A stretch of DNA of 64,000 bases from JAPYTY01 sp036338435 (GTDB taxonomy: Bacteria > Acidobacteriota > UBA6911 > RPQK01 > JADFOI01). The notes under the pieces were generated by a model. That model had not been told where the DNA came from. It worked only from the letters and a program-made list of their open reading frames with translations, and did no database searches. Shown here one piece after another: positions 1-8,595 of the stretch (within the stretch, counting starts at the first letter, position 1; every line of letters starts with the position of its first letter). The position numbers were made by a program, and so were the translations under genes. The stretch is taken from assembly GCA_036338435.1 (NCBI GenBank), contig JAYZCG010000002.1:8622-72621 (forward strand), read 5' to 3'.

Positions 1-299
1 CAATACTTACGTCAGTACAAAAAACGGGAAGACTTCTGGTAGTCGACACCAGTTGGGTATGTTGTGGTGCCAGTTCTGAAATTGCCGCCCTAGTGGCAGA
101 AAAAGCCCATGATGCTCTGCACGCACCAATTCGTAGGTTGGGAACTCAGCCGGTCAGTTGTCCTGTCAGTAAACCCCTGGAGGAAGAATTTTATCCAAAT
201 GCCCACAACATCGTTGAGGTTGTTTACTCAATGCTGGGAAAGAAATGGGAAAACCAAAAAATCCCTTCCTTGACCACCCCTTTCAAAGGTCCTTTTTAA
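1..299 (+). CDS. alpha-ketoacid dehydrogenase E1-beta / transketolase-like C-terminus (5' partial)
   Basis: An open frame runs in from the left edge (codons in phase with position 3) and ends at TAA 297-299; about 99 residues are visible. It reads as the transketolase C-terminal domain of E1-beta subunits: a KTGRLLVVD strand, an SEIAALVAEKA helix, an AP.RR strand, and the P.S.PLEEEFYPN segment near the end. E1-beta subunits pair with an E1-alpha to form a thiamine-diphosphate enzyme. The next gene starts on the following base, so it is probably part of the sugar operon and not of a pyruvate dehydrogenase complex. A two-carbon (acetaldehyde/acetyl-type) transfer onto a nucleotide sugar is possible but inferred. 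The N-terminal part lies outside the window. Confidence 0.75.
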   Translation, partial: ILTSVQKTGRLLVVDTSWVCCGASSEIAALVAEKAHDALHAPIRRLGTQPVSCPVSKPLEEEFYPNAHNIVEVVYSMLGKKWENQKIPSLTTPFKGPF

Positions 300-1466
300 T
301 TGCCGATAAAATACCATCTCGCAGAAGATACAATTGATGAGAGTGATATTGATCACCTTATCAGCTGGTTGCAAACCTATCCCCGGCTTACCAAGGGGGA
401 AGTAACTTTCGAGTTCGAGCAAAAATGGAGTCATTGGCTGGGGGCAAACCATTCCATATTCTGTAATTCCGGTTCATCTGCCAATCTTCTCATGTACAGT
501 GCCCTTAAGGAATCTGGGCGTCTTAAAAACATGAAAGTCATCGTTCCCAGTGTCGGCTGGATCACTACCGTAGCACCCGCCATCCAACTGGGCTTCGAGG
601 CTATCATGTGCGAAGCCGACGAGGAGACATTTGCCCTCGACCTCAATCACCTAGAGCATCTTATCGACCAGCACAACCCCGCAACCGTAACGCTCGTCCA
701 GGTGCTTGGAGTACCGGCCAAAATGGACGAAATCTTAGCAATGAAGGACAAGCATGGGTTCTTTCTCTTGGAAGATGCTTGTGCATCTATTGGGGCAAAA
801 TACAAAGACAGAAACTTGGGAAGCTTTGGCGATATGGGCAGTTTTTCCTTTTATTTTGGACACCAAATGTCCACTATCGAGGGGGGAATGGTCTCAACTA
901 ATGACAAGGAGTTTAGTGATCTACTCCTAATGCACCGTAGCCATGGGTGGAGTAAGGATTTAGATCCTCATACCAATGACCAACTGGTCAAAGATCATGA
1001 AATCGATGACTTTCACGCCCCTTTTGTTTTTTATGGACTCGGATTCAACCTGCGTTCAACCGACCTGAATGCCTATATTGGCATTCGCCAAATCGAGAAA
1101 CTAGAGTGGATCGTAGCACGTCGATCAGAAAATCATGATCACTACCTGAACCATCTTGGAAACGATCTCTACTTCCAGAAGGCTCCCGATCATAGCCAAG
1201 TATGTAGCATTCACTGCGGGTCTCTTGCCAAAGATCGTGAACAACGTCGTTCTGTTGTCAAAGCCCTCGTAGATAACGGAATAGAGACGCGGATTTTCTC
1301 AGCTGGTAACCTGGGACTGCACCCCTTTTGGGAAAAGAGATATGGGCCATCAAGTTTTCCCATGGCTGATCGAATTCACCACTGCGGATTTTTCTTGCCC
1401 AATCATCCAAGTCTAGAATTGGAATCAGTTGATTTGATCTGCAAAGTAGTCAAAGGAGCGCTTTAA
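300..1466 (+). CDS. ColD-like GDP-4-keto-6-deoxy-sugar 3-dehydratase (DegT/DnrJ/EryC1 fold)
   Basis: A 388-residue fold-type I PLP/PMP protein of the sugar aminotransferase family. The NSGSSANLL cofactor loop is near residues 56-64 and LLEDACASIGA near 156-166. At the position of the Schiff-base lysine (consensus SF..xK....EGG) it carries histidine: SFYFGHQMSTIEGG, His188. Lys-to-His is the hallmark of the 3-dehydratases ColD and DdhC/RfbH, which remove O-3 of a 4-keto-6-deoxy nucleotide sugar instead of aminating it. Length and C-terminus (RSHGW, GFNLRSTDLNAYIGI, GFFLPNH) resemble ColD more than the iron-sulfur DdhC type. The start is TTG, directly after the stop of the preceding gene. The exact substrate is inferred. 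Confidence 0.8.
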   Translation: MPIKYHLAEDTIDESDIDHLISWLQTYPRLTKGEVTFEFEQKWSHWLGANHSIFCNSGSSANLLMYSALKESGRLKNMKVIVPSVGWITTVAPAIQLGFEAIMCEADEETFALDLNHLEHLIDQHNPATVTLVQVLGVPAKMDEILAMKDKHGFFLLEDACASIGAKYKDRNLGSFGDMGSFSFYFGHQMSTIEGGMVSTNDKEFSDLLLMHRSHGWSKDLDPHTNDQLVKDHEIDDFHAPFVFYGLGFNLRSTDLNAYIGIRQIEKLEWIVARRSENHDHYLNHLGNDLYFQKAPDHSQVCSIHCGSLAKDREQRRSVVKALVDNGIETRIFSAGNLGLHPFWEKRYGPSSFPMADRIHHCGFFLPNHPSLELESVDLICKVVKGAL

Positions 1467-1518
1467 TATTGGCGTGACTAGTAAAAATAGTTTTGAATTT
1501 GTCTCATGAGGTAAGTGC

Positions 1519-2439
1519 ATGTCAATTCTCGTAACAGGTGGATCAGGAATGGTAGGCAAGGCCCTACAGAAGATTTTGCCGGATGCAGCCTATATTTCTA
1601 GGAATGACGCTGATCTAAGAAACCCAGATGAAACCTCAAAGATCTTTAAAGAAATCCGGCCTTCTCAGGTAATTCACCTAGCTGCTAGCGTGGGTGGTGT
1701 AAAGGCCAATGCAAAACACAACATCCAGTTCTTTACCGACAATCTTAGGATTGACACGAATGTATTGCAAACTGCAACGACCAACAAAATAGAACGCCTA
1801 CTTGCAATTTTGTCAGGTTGTTCATATGCCTTTTACGACAATAGTCCTACTTTCGAAGAAGATTTGCACAAGGGCCTACCATTTGAAGGCAATTTGGGCT
1901 ATGGATATGCTAAAAGAGTGCTTGATGTTCACTGTCAACTGATTAACAAGCAGCATCGATTCGACTATGGGACAGTGACTCCTGTGACCATGTTTGGACC
2001 TCATGACAATTTCGATCTTGAGAAAGGACACGTGATTGGAGCCCTCATCCACAAATGTCTACTTGCCAAAGAGACTTCTGGCACTTTCACGGTCTGGGGA
2101 GATGGTAACGCTGTGCGTCAATTTGTCTATGTAGACGATGTTGCTCGAGTGCTTGTAAATCTTCTCGATTACAAAAAAACAGCAAGTGCCATCATAGCAC
2201 CCGACACAGGAATTAGTGTCAGTACATTGGTAAACAAAATTGCTAAAATTGTCGACTTTGAAGGCCCCATCCAGTATGACCATTCACAGCCCGTTGGATT
2301 GCAAAAAAAAATTTTGCAGAGTAGATCTTTCTCTGAGATCTTCCCCGGTTTTGAATTTACCCCTATAGATGAGTCTTTAACCGCCACTATCAAATGGTTT
2401 CGTGAATCTTTCAACAAAAACATTACTAGGAACAACTGA
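1519..2439 (+). CDS. GDP-L-fucose/GDP-L-colitose synthase-like epimerase-reductase (SDR)
   Basis: A 306-residue extended SDR. The Rossmann motif GGSGMVGK is at residues 7-14, HLAASVGGVKAN near 54-65 (like the NIGGI.AN segment of GDP-fucose synthases), a serine/cysteine pair in SGCSYAFYD, and the catalytic Y-x3-K in YGYAKR near 133-138. GDP-fucose synthase (WcaG) and ColC are homologous bifunctional 3,5-epimerase/4-reductases acting on GDP-4-keto sugars. Immediately after a ColD-like dehydratase, a ColC-like role is attractive. The start ATG has a GAGGT ribosome-binding site about six bases upstream. It lies 52 bp after the ColD-like gene and 3 bp before the next SDR, so an operon is likely. 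Confidence 0.75.
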   Translation: MSILVTGGSGMVGKALQKILPDAAYISRNDADLRNPDETSKIFKEIRPSQVIHLAASVGGVKANAKHNIQFFTDNLRIDTNVLQTATTNKIERLLAILSGCSYAFYDNSPTFEEDLHKGLPFEGNLGYGYAKRVLDVHCQLINKQHRFDYGTVTPVTMFGPHDNFDLEKGHVIGALIHKCLLAKETSGTFTVWGDGNAVRQFVYVDDVARVLVNLLDYKKTASAIIAPDTGISVSTLVNKIAKIVDFEGPIQYDHSQPVGLQKKILQSRSFSEIFPGFEFTPIDESLTATIKWFRESFNKNITRNN

Positions 2440-2442
2440 ATA

Positions 2443-3390
2443 ATGACTTCATCGAGTATGAAAATTCTTATCACGGGAGGGGCAGGGTATATCGGTTCGG
2501 TACTGACACGTCGCCTTTTAGATGAGGGTCACAATATAACGGTTCTGGACAATTTCATGTACAACCCTAACAGCCTACTTGATTGTTGTGAATCGAGCCA
2601 CTTTCAAGTTGTTCGAGGAGATTGTCGTGATGAAAAGCTCATCTCAGAACTAGCTAGCCAAGCAGACGTCGTGATCCCCCTTGCTGCACTAGTGGGGGCT
2701 CCGCTTTGTGAGCAAGACCCCATCAATGCCGAATCGACTAATGTCGGGGCAATTGGAACCCTTTGCCGCCATCTTTCCTCATCTCAACGAGTCCTCTTCC
2801 CTGTTACCAACAGTGGTTATGGCATCGGTGAAAAAGAAAAGTTCTGCACTGAGGAGTCTCCACTTCGTCCGATTAGTTTCTATGGCATAACCAAAGTGGA
2901 AGCCGAAAAAATTATTCTGGAGAGGGAAAATTCAGTGAGCTTTCGTCTTGCAACAGTTTTTGGTGTTTCACCCAGGATGCGTCTGGATCTACTGGTAAAC
3001 GATTTTGTTTGGAGAGCTGTGAATGACCGGACTCTCGTACTCTTCGAGGGTCATTTCAAGAGAAACTACATTCACGTCAGAGACGCAACAAAGGCCTTTC
3101 TCCACACCATGGAAAACTTCGAAGCAATGAAAGGCCAAGCCTACAATGTTGGATTGGAAAATGCCAATCTCTCTAAGGTCGAATTGTGTCAAGAGATCCA
3201 AACTATTCTACCGAACTTTGTCTACCTAGAGGCACCAATTGGACAAGACGTAGACAAAAGAGACTACATTGTCTCCAATCAAAAAATTATGGAAACTGGT
3301 TTTGTGCCGGACTGGACCTTACCTAAAGGGATTGAGGAATTAGTCAAGTCATACACGATATTGCGTACTTCTTTTTACGCCAATATCTAG
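2443..3390 (+). CDS. NAD-dependent epimerase/dehydratase (extended SDR)
   Basis: A 315-residue extended SDR with GGAGYIGS at about 12-19, PLAALVGAPLCEQDP near 83-97 (the position of the usual HLAA motif) and catalytic YGITK near 146-150; an NSGYG segment supplies the Ser/Thr region. It belongs to the nucleotide-sugar epimerase/dehydratase superfamily, but sequence alone does not give the substrate. The first ATG (2443) is three bases after the preceding stop; an internal ATG at 2458 (MKILITGG) is an equally good family start. As part of the polysaccharide sugar set it could supply a 4-keto intermediate or epimerise the product. Confidence 0.75.
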   Translation: MTSSSMKILITGGAGYIGSVLTRRLLDEGHNITVLDNFMYNPNSLLDCCESSHFQVVRGDCRDEKLISELASQADVVIPLAALVGAPLCEQDPINAESTNVGAIGTLCRHLSSSQRVLFPVTNSGYGIGEKEKFCTEESPLRPISFYGITKVEAEKIILERENSVSFRLATVFGVSPRMRLDLLVNDFVWRAVNDRTLVLFEGHFKRNYIHVRDATKAFLHTMENFEAMKGQAYNVGLENANLSKVELCQEIQTILPNFVYLEAPIGQDVDKRDYIVSNQKIMETGFVPDWTLPKGIEELVKSYTILRTSFYANI

Positions 3391-3557
3391 CCAGCGCTAT
3401 ACATGAAATCTAGCCTACAACTCCGATATCATTGGCATTCACTGTATTGCTAGATTGAATCTATGTCCCCCCAATATACTTATTTAGCACATTGACAGGG
3501 GTGAGACACTGAGGAGCTATTGGCAGATGCTCCACCTGTTTTGTAGCAAGAGAGATG

Positions 3558-3563
3558 TATAAT
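3558..3563 (+). promoter_or_regulatory. candidate -10 box upstream of the HddC-like gene
   Basis: A consensus TATAAT hexamer lies 20 bases upstream of the GTG start at 3584, in the 193-bp gap after the SDR genes. No good -35 stands at 17 bp (CCTGTT). It suggests that the nucleotidyltransferase-kinase pair has its own start site. Confidence 0.4.
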
Positions 3564-3583
3564 CTGGTCAAGCGAAAGGCGAT

Positions 3584-4309
3584 GTGAAAACAGAAAAATC
3601 TTTACTGAATATCGACGCTTTGGTTCTGGCAGGCGGCAGAGGAACTAGGCTACAACCCATTGTAGGTAAAACAGCTAAAGTCCTAGCACAAGTAGGAGGC
3701 AAGCCATTTCTTTTTCATCTGCTTTCCCAGTTAAAATCCCAGGGCATTCAACGCGTTGTTCTGGCACTTGGATATTTACACCAGGAAGTCCTTGATTATC
3801 TGGAAAAGGAGTCATTCCAGGGACTACAGATCATTCCTGTAGTTGAAGACGAGCTCTTAGGAACAGCCGGCGCCATTCGCAATGCTTTACAAGTCCTCAA
3901 GAGTGATCCCGTGTTAGTACTCAATGGCGATACGTATACTTCAGTTCCTCTTGAATCCCTTCTCGCCTTTCATCAGAAACAGGGCGCTAACGTCACACTG
4001 GCCACTACTTATAAGAAAAATGTGGAACGCTATGGTAGTGTGGAGATGGATGACACCGGACGAGTTCTCAGTTTCATCGAAAAAGGTAAATGTACATCAG
4101 GGCATGTTAATGCCGGTATCTACGTTATGTCGCGTCAAATCATCCAAATGATCCCCAAAAACCGCACGGTCTCTTGGGAGCAAGATACTTTGCCCAGTTT
4201 AGTGGACCAAGAAATCTTTGCTTGGCGTGGACTCGTCCAATTTCTTGACATAGGAACTCCGGATTCATATCAAAGGGCAACAGATTTCTTAAAAAGCCAT
4301 GATCATTAG
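3584..4309 (+). CDS. hddC: HddC-like sugar-1-phosphate nucleotidyltransferase
   Basis: A 241-residue single-domain nucleotidyltransferase: LAGGRGTRL near residues 15-23, a conserved lysine in TAKVLAQVGGKP, LLGTAGA near 87-93, and the metal-binding NGDT near 111-114. In family terms it is closest in layout to D-glycero-alpha-D-manno-heptose-1-phosphate guanylyltransferase, and the next gene is an HddA-type heptose kinase, the usual partner. It would make GDP-D-glycero-D-manno-heptose from heptose-1-phosphate. The start is GTG with AAAGG a few bases upstream. Its last 11 bases overlap the kinase gene, indicating translational coupling. A glucose- or mannose-1-P specificity cannot be excluded from sequence alone. 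Confidence 0.7.
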   Translation: MKTEKSLLNIDALVLAGGRGTRLQPIVGKTAKVLAQVGGKPFLFHLLSQLKSQGIQRVVLALGYLHQEVLDYLEKESFQGLQIIPVVEDELLGTAGAIRNALQVLKSDPVLVLNGDTYTSVPLESLLAFHQKQGANVTLATTYKKNVERYGSVEMDDTGRVLSFIEKGKCTSGHVNAGIYVMSRQIIQMIPKNRTVSWEQDTLPSLVDQEIFAWRGLVQFLDIGTPDSYQRATDFLKSHDH

Positions 4310-5285
4310 CCGCACTCCTTTCAGAATTTCCTTTTTCGGCGGTGGAACCGATTACCCTGCCTGGTATCGAAAAGAATTTGGCATGGTCCTTTCGACAACC
4401 ATCGACAAGTATTGTTACCTCACGTGCCGTCGGTTGCCCCCCTTTTTCGAGTACAACACACGAATCGTCTATGCTCAAACTGAATTAGTAAATCAGATCA
4501 ATGAAATAAAGCATCCTGCTGTTCGAGAAACTCTTAGGTACTTGAAACTCGACGGAGGCATTGAAATTCATCATGCCGCGGACCTCCCAGCCAGAAGTGG
4601 ATTAGGGGCTTCTTCCTCCTTTATTGTTGGACTCCTCCATACCCTTCGTGTTTTTCAAGGCAGTACGCCAGACAATATGGATCTCGCAAAAACAGCAATT
4701 CATATCGAAAGAGATTGCATTGGTGAAACGGTGGGATCACAGGATCAAATGGCAACATCATTTGGTGGATTTAATCACATTACTTTTTCAGGCAATGATG
4801 AAATTAAACTAACACCAATCTCTCTGGAACCAGAACGTATGTCAGTACTCGAAAGTCATCTTATGCTCTACTTCACTGGACTATTTAGGAGCGCCCCAGA
4901 AATAGCAACCCAGCAAATAAAAGAAATCGATCAGCACACTTCTGATCTCTTGACAATGCGACAAATGGTTGACACTGCTATTAACATTCTGGGCAACGAA
5001 GGCAACATAGACGACTTCGGAAAACTTCTCCATGAGTCTTGGCAACTGAAACGCACCTTAGGCAAGGGCATCACCAATTCCACAATTGAGGAAATCTACA
5101 CTGCAGCGATGGAAGCAGGTGCTCTCGGAGGTAAGGTTTTGGGGGCTGGAGGTGGGGGATTCATCCTGTTCTTTGTCCCTCACGAAAATCAGCCTAAGGT
5201 AAGAGAATGTCTAGCAAAACTCGTTAAAGTCCCATTTAGATTCGAAGATTCAGGCACCCAAATTATTCTCAACGATTTCCGCTAG
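4299..5285 (+). CDS. hddA: HddA-like D-glycero-D-manno-heptose-7-phosphate 1-kinase (GHMP family)
   Basis: A 328-residue GHMP kinase. The N-terminal RTPFRISFFGGGTDYPAWY (about 5-23) is typical of heptose/fucose-type GHMP kinases, the ATP-binding PARSGLGASSS lies near 97-107, and a glycine-rich C-terminal GALGGKVLGAGGGGFILF lies near 273-290. HddA phosphorylates C1 of heptose-7-phosphate. A phosphatase (GmhB) and HddC then complete GDP-heptose synthesis; gmhA and gmhB are not in the window. Its ATG lies inside the end of the HddC-like gene. The gene ends 47 bp from a convergent glycosyltransferase. Confidence 0.75.
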   Translation: MIISRTPFRISFFGGGTDYPAWYRKEFGMVLSTTIDKYCYLTCRRLPPFFEYNTRIVYAQTELVNQINEIKHPAVRETLRYLKLDGGIEIHHAADLPARSGLGASSSFIVGLLHTLRVFQGSTPDNMDLAKTAIHIERDCIGETVGSQDQMATSFGGFNHITFSGNDEIKLTPISLEPERMSVLESHLMLYFTGLFRSAPEIATQQIKEIDQHTSDLLTMRQMVDTAINILGNEGNIDDFGKLLHESWQLKRTLGKGITNSTIEEIYTAAMEAGALGGKVLGAGGGGFILFFVPHENQPKVRECLAKLVKVPFRFEDSGTQIILNDFR

Positions 5286-5331
5286 TCTTATTAGATTTTT
5301 GTCACAAGTAGACGAGAACAAAGCCCGATGG

Positions 5332-6057
5332 CTAGCTATCATCTGTGTTAGTGGAAAAATCCCAGATAAGGAATTCCTGAACCATCTCCATGAGATAAAC
5401 GAAACCCCATGTGAAGTGTTGACACTTGCCTTCACCACCAATTCTACTTGGTTCATCCCCGGGAATTTCGGCAATCTCTAACTTCCTTTTGGCAGCTCTC
5501 ATCGAGAGTAAGGGCTCCCAACTAATCATGTGGGCAAATCTACTCTCAATTGACTTCTGGGGTGGATTTAGCAATCCAAGTTCTTTAATGAGAGAGGTCT
5601 TGTAGGCCCGATAAATGACCATTGCATCAGTATAACTTCCACCAAAAAGCATATTAATAAGCCCCGTAAATACCCAATTTCCTAGAGAAGTGATCCAGTT
5701 GTCATCTTCGCTCTTAGCATCGGCCAGATATCGTGAAACAATTACCATATCGTACCCCTGTCTGATTTTTTTTATGAGCTCAGGAATGATTTCTGGAAGA
5801 GAGTTTCCATCTGGGCTAAAGGTGATGACGATGTCCCCTCGGATGTACTCATAGACCTGCCAGTAAGCATTGAATAGCCCCGGTTTTTCCTGAATGACAA
5901 CATCGTAATTGTGTTCTCTGGCATATTCGACTGTGCCATCTGTGGATCCTCCATCCAGAATGATAATCTGGTCACACCAGTTATCTGCAACCTCTGGCAT
6001 GATCGCCCGCATGCCATCGATTTCATTCAGTGTTGGAATTAAAAGGGTAACTGTCAT
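5332..6057 (-). CDS. family 2 glycosyltransferase (dolichyl-phosphate-mannose-synthase-like)
   Basis: A 241-residue GT-A enzyme: LLIPTLNE at about 5-12, ILDGGSTDGT near 33-42, FSPDGNS near 79-85 as the DxD-like metal site, and VSRYL near 106-110. There are no obvious membrane helices apart from weak hydrophobic stretches, so it probably works at the cytoplasmic face of the membrane, adding a sugar to a lipid carrier or growing glycan. Donor and acceptor are not predictable. The ATG is preceded by an AGGGGA ribosome-binding site. It is convergent with the HddA-like gene and 35 bp downstream of the radical SAM gene, with which it may be cotranscribed. Confidence 0.75.
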   Translation of the reverse strand: MTVTLLIPTLNEIDGMRAIMPEVADNWCDQIIILDGGSTDGTVEYAREHNYDVVIQEKPGLFNAYWQVYEYIRGDIVITFSPDGNSLPEIIPELIKKIRQGYDMVIVSRYLADAKSEDDNWITSLGNWVFTGLINMLFGGSYTDAMVIYRAYKTSLIKELGLLNPPQKSIESRFAHMISWEPLLSMRAAKRKLEIAEIPGDEPSRIGGEGKCQHFTWGFVYLMEMVQEFLIWDFSTNTDDS

Positions 6058-6092
6058 GAATCCCCTGCCCCATAGAAAGCTGTTATGGGTTA

Positions 6093-7598
6093 TCAGTCAG
6101 TGCTTGTTGCCCCAGCCAAAAGAACACGGGGGGGCTTTCCTATCTTTACAATGGCTTCCACAAAATCCACCGCATTAGTGCCAAAAGTTTTTTCTATGAG
6201 ACGCAGATAAGGGGGATGAGTGAAGTATTCGATGAATGCCTCATCTCGAAAACTGAGAATTTCCGTTGAGGAAATGTATTTAGATGGAAGTGGCAATATA
6301 TCAGCAGCATACTGCCCAAACCCTGACCAGTTGTTTGGCAGCGGAAGTCCTTCTTTGACGGCGTAATTATAAAGCTCCGTTCCCGGATAGGCCATAGCAC
6401 AATAAAAATTAGCCCATTCGAAATTGTAAGACTTAGACATATCTAACGATTCCTGCATCGTCTCAAGATCATCTTCAGGAAGACCAAATATAAAATTGCC
6501 AACGATATAAATTCCTGCTTCACGAGTCCACTCAATAGCACGATCAATTACCTTTTGATCAGATGGCTTTTCAACCCCTTTTCTCACCCTTTCACTGGCA
6601 GCTTCAATACCATAAGCTACCCAATTCACACCGGCTTGCTTCATTTTGACAAGAATTTCACGATTTCTGATAGTCTCAACACGGGCATAGCACCACATAT
6701 TGAGGTCAAGTCCTTTGTCTATGATCCGGTCACATAGTTCCTCTACTAAATCGAGACGAATGGTAAACACATTATCGAGAATACGAATATTCCGAACCTT
6801 GTGCTCATCAACCAAATATTCAATCTCATCAAGCACACTCTCTGGAGTACGCGGTCGAAAATTTGGTTCCCCAGCCACCACATTGACATTGCAGAAAGTA
6901 CATGGATAAGGACAACCCAAATTAGTATAGATACTCGCATAAGGGGTGCGTTGATCCAATGCATGAAAACAATGCCAATGATGCGCACGATATTGCGACG
7001 GAGGCATCAAGTCCCAGGCCACCGAGGGGAGTGAATCCGGTTGATCTATTAGAGGAGGCCGCTCGCTTGGGATGATCTCATCTCCCACTCTTTTCCAAAT
7101 TCCCGGTATGTTCTTATCCTCGAATTGGAGATCATCGCCTTTACACACCAAAGATTGGGTTAATTCAACAATCGATTCAAAAGCCTCTCCCTGACACACA
7201 AAATCGCAATTTTCATCACGCAGCATCTTTTCTGGATACGCAGACGGAACAACACCTTCTAACCCAACAGGAGTCCGTGGCAGACAATCTTTAAGTGCTC
7301 TTAGCGAATCGACAGCTGCCTGCATCTTGGTAACATCACCAGAATTAAGATAATCCGTGCAAATCACAATCAGCTTGGGTTGGAGTTCCTGAACCTTTTT
7401 GGCCGAGGCAGTAGCAGAAAGATTATCAACTTCTGCATCTAAAATGGCAACCCGAAGACCTGCCCTGCGGGCGTAGGAAGCAATCAGACCAGCCTGCACA
7501 GGAGGACTGATAGCTGCCACCATATCTCCCAGTTCGCCGAACGCTCGCTCACGGTTGTTGGGGTATAGAACAAGTAAATCTAATGCTAGTCGATTCAT
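6093..7598 (-). CDS. B12-binding-domain radical SAM protein (BchE/magnesium-protoporphyrin-cyclase-like family)
   Basis: A 501-residue protein with an N-terminal cobalamin-binding-like Rossmann region (about 1-150) followed by a radical SAM domain with the cluster motif C-x3-C-x2-C (CPYPCTFC, Cys229, Cys233, Cys236). Class members perform methylations, cyclisations and other radical chemistry, and many in polysaccharide or natural-product loci are uncharacterised. The B12 region lacks an obvious DxHxxG, so cobalamin binding is uncertain. The ATG has AAGGT five bases upstream, with a candidate promoter just before it. Lying beside a glycosyltransferase and a sugar-modifying operon, a role in glycan or lipid modification is possible but not shown. 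Confidence 0.8.
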   Translation of the reverse strand: MNRLALDLLVLYPNNRERAFGELGDMVAAISPPVQAGLIASYARRAGLRVAILDAEVDNLSATASAKKVQELQPKLIVICTDYLNSGDVTKMQAAVDSLRALKDCLPRTPVGLEGVVPSAYPEKMLRDENCDFVCQGEAFESIVELTQSLVCKGDDLQFEDKNIPGIWKRVGDEIIPSERPPLIDQPDSLPSVAWDLMPPSQYRAHHWHCFHALDQRTPYASIYTNLGCPYPCTFCNVNVVAGEPNFRPRTPESVLDEIEYLVDEHKVRNIRILDNVFTIRLDLVEELCDRIIDKGLDLNMWCYARVETIRNREILVKMKQAGVNWVAYGIEAASERVRKGVEKPSDQKVIDRAIEWTREAGIYIVGNFIFGLPEDDLETMQESLDMSKSYNFEWANFYCAMAYPGTELYNYAVKEGLPLPNNWSGFGQYAADILPLPSKYISSTEILSFRDEAFIEYFTHPPYLRLIEKTFGTNAVDFVEAIVKIGKPPRVLLAGATSTD

Positions 7599-7608
7599 AT
7601 CTACCTTC

Positions 7609-7638
7609 AGAATAGCCTGTCTTAAATGATTGGTTCAA
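7609..7638 (-). promoter_or_regulatory. candidate promoter of the radical SAM gene
   Basis: Minus strand TTGAAC (7633-7638), an 18-bp spacer, and TATTCT (7609-7614), ten bases before the ribosome-binding-site/ATG region. Both hexamers are four- to five-of-six matches to the sigma-70 consensus. Confidence 0.45.
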
Positions 7639-7720
7639 CTCTATACCCCTACCCAAAGAACTCAGGGACCTGTTAGCACTATCTTTCAACAACAAATTTT
7701 AATATGAGGGTCTGCAGTTA

Positions 7721-8194
7721 TTACGGATCACTGCCCCGTGTTGTTCGGGCTATCTCTCCCTGTGCCCAATGACAAATTAATCGGATGTCTTCCTCTCCCA
7801 GATGTCCTTCCTGGTGCATCCATAAATAGGGTAAAAGCGGCATCTCACCAGTTTCTGTCATTTCGCATATAGCATCTAAAAGATGTGCTGTTTTTTCTTG
7901 ATCATACTGAGCCCAATTGGAAAGATTCATCTTTCTCCGTCCAAATTGCACATTGTCAATAACAAACCAGGAGATGGGAGCCACGTTGCTGTACCAAGGC
8001 CACTGTGTTTCATGTGAATGACAGTTGCTACAAGACCTCTTCAAAATCTGACCAACTCTAGGAGTCAGGTGAACGTGGGCTTCTATACTTTCTGCTAGAA
8101 TGATTGGAGGATTTGTCTTCTGGGGACCCACGAATTGGATAAGCACAAGAAAAGAAGGAATTCCAATCACAAACCACCTAGGACTAATAATCAT
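7721..8194 (-). CDS. haem-binding-domain protein (single CxxCH)
   Basis: A 157-residue protein with an N-terminal hydrophobic segment (about 6-24) serving as signal or anchor, then a single c-type haem motif CSNCH near residues 55-59 followed by SHETQWPWYSNVAPISW, characteristic of the small 'haem_bd' family found in exported proteins. The domain continues through the conserved NLSNW and GEMPLLPYLWMH segments. It is probably periplasmic and binds one haem. No partner gene is adjacent; it is isolated between the radical SAM gene and tRNA-Ile. The redox partner and function are unknown. Confidence 0.8.
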   Translation of the reverse strand: MIISPRWFVIGIPSFLVLIQFVGPQKTNPPIILAESIEAHVHLTPRVGQILKRSCSNCHSHETQWPWYSNVAPISWFVIDNVQFGRRKMNLSNWAQYDQEKTAHLLDAICEMTETGEMPLLPYLWMHQEGHLGEEDIRLICHWAQGEIARTTRGSDP

Positions 8195-8343
8195 AAATCT
8201 TGTCTGTATCTCTCTATAAAACGCCTACTGGCCTCTACTTGATGGTAAACTTAGGACTGCAATAACTATTGGTACAAGAAACTAATAATACCCAGAAGTT
8301 CAGACAGATGCTTAAAAGAACGACAATTCACTTCCAGACTACC

Positions 8344-8373
8344 TTGTAATCGAGAAAGCCCTTTAGCTATACT
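8344..8373 (+). promoter_or_regulatory. candidate promoter of tRNA-Ile
   Basis: TTGTAA (8344-8349), an 18-bp spacer, and TATACT (8368-8373). The predicted transcription start falls roughly 13 bases before the mature tRNA 5' end. Confidence 0.55.
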
Positions 8374-8393
8374 GATCTCCCAAAATCCCGAGT

Positions 8394-8471
<78 letters not shown>

Positions 8472-8595
8472 TTTCTGGATGTCTTTTCTACTCCTAAATT
8501 TCTTCTATTTGAGTATAGTTAATACGTGAATATTAAAAGGATGAAACTAAAGCTTAGGCTATAAAATATAAATAATTAGAACAGGCAAATTCCCA

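Noticed and set aside
6128..6134. Run of seven G in the radical SAM gene
   Set aside because: It affects only the last dozen residues and is a less striking tract than the G8 at 61385.
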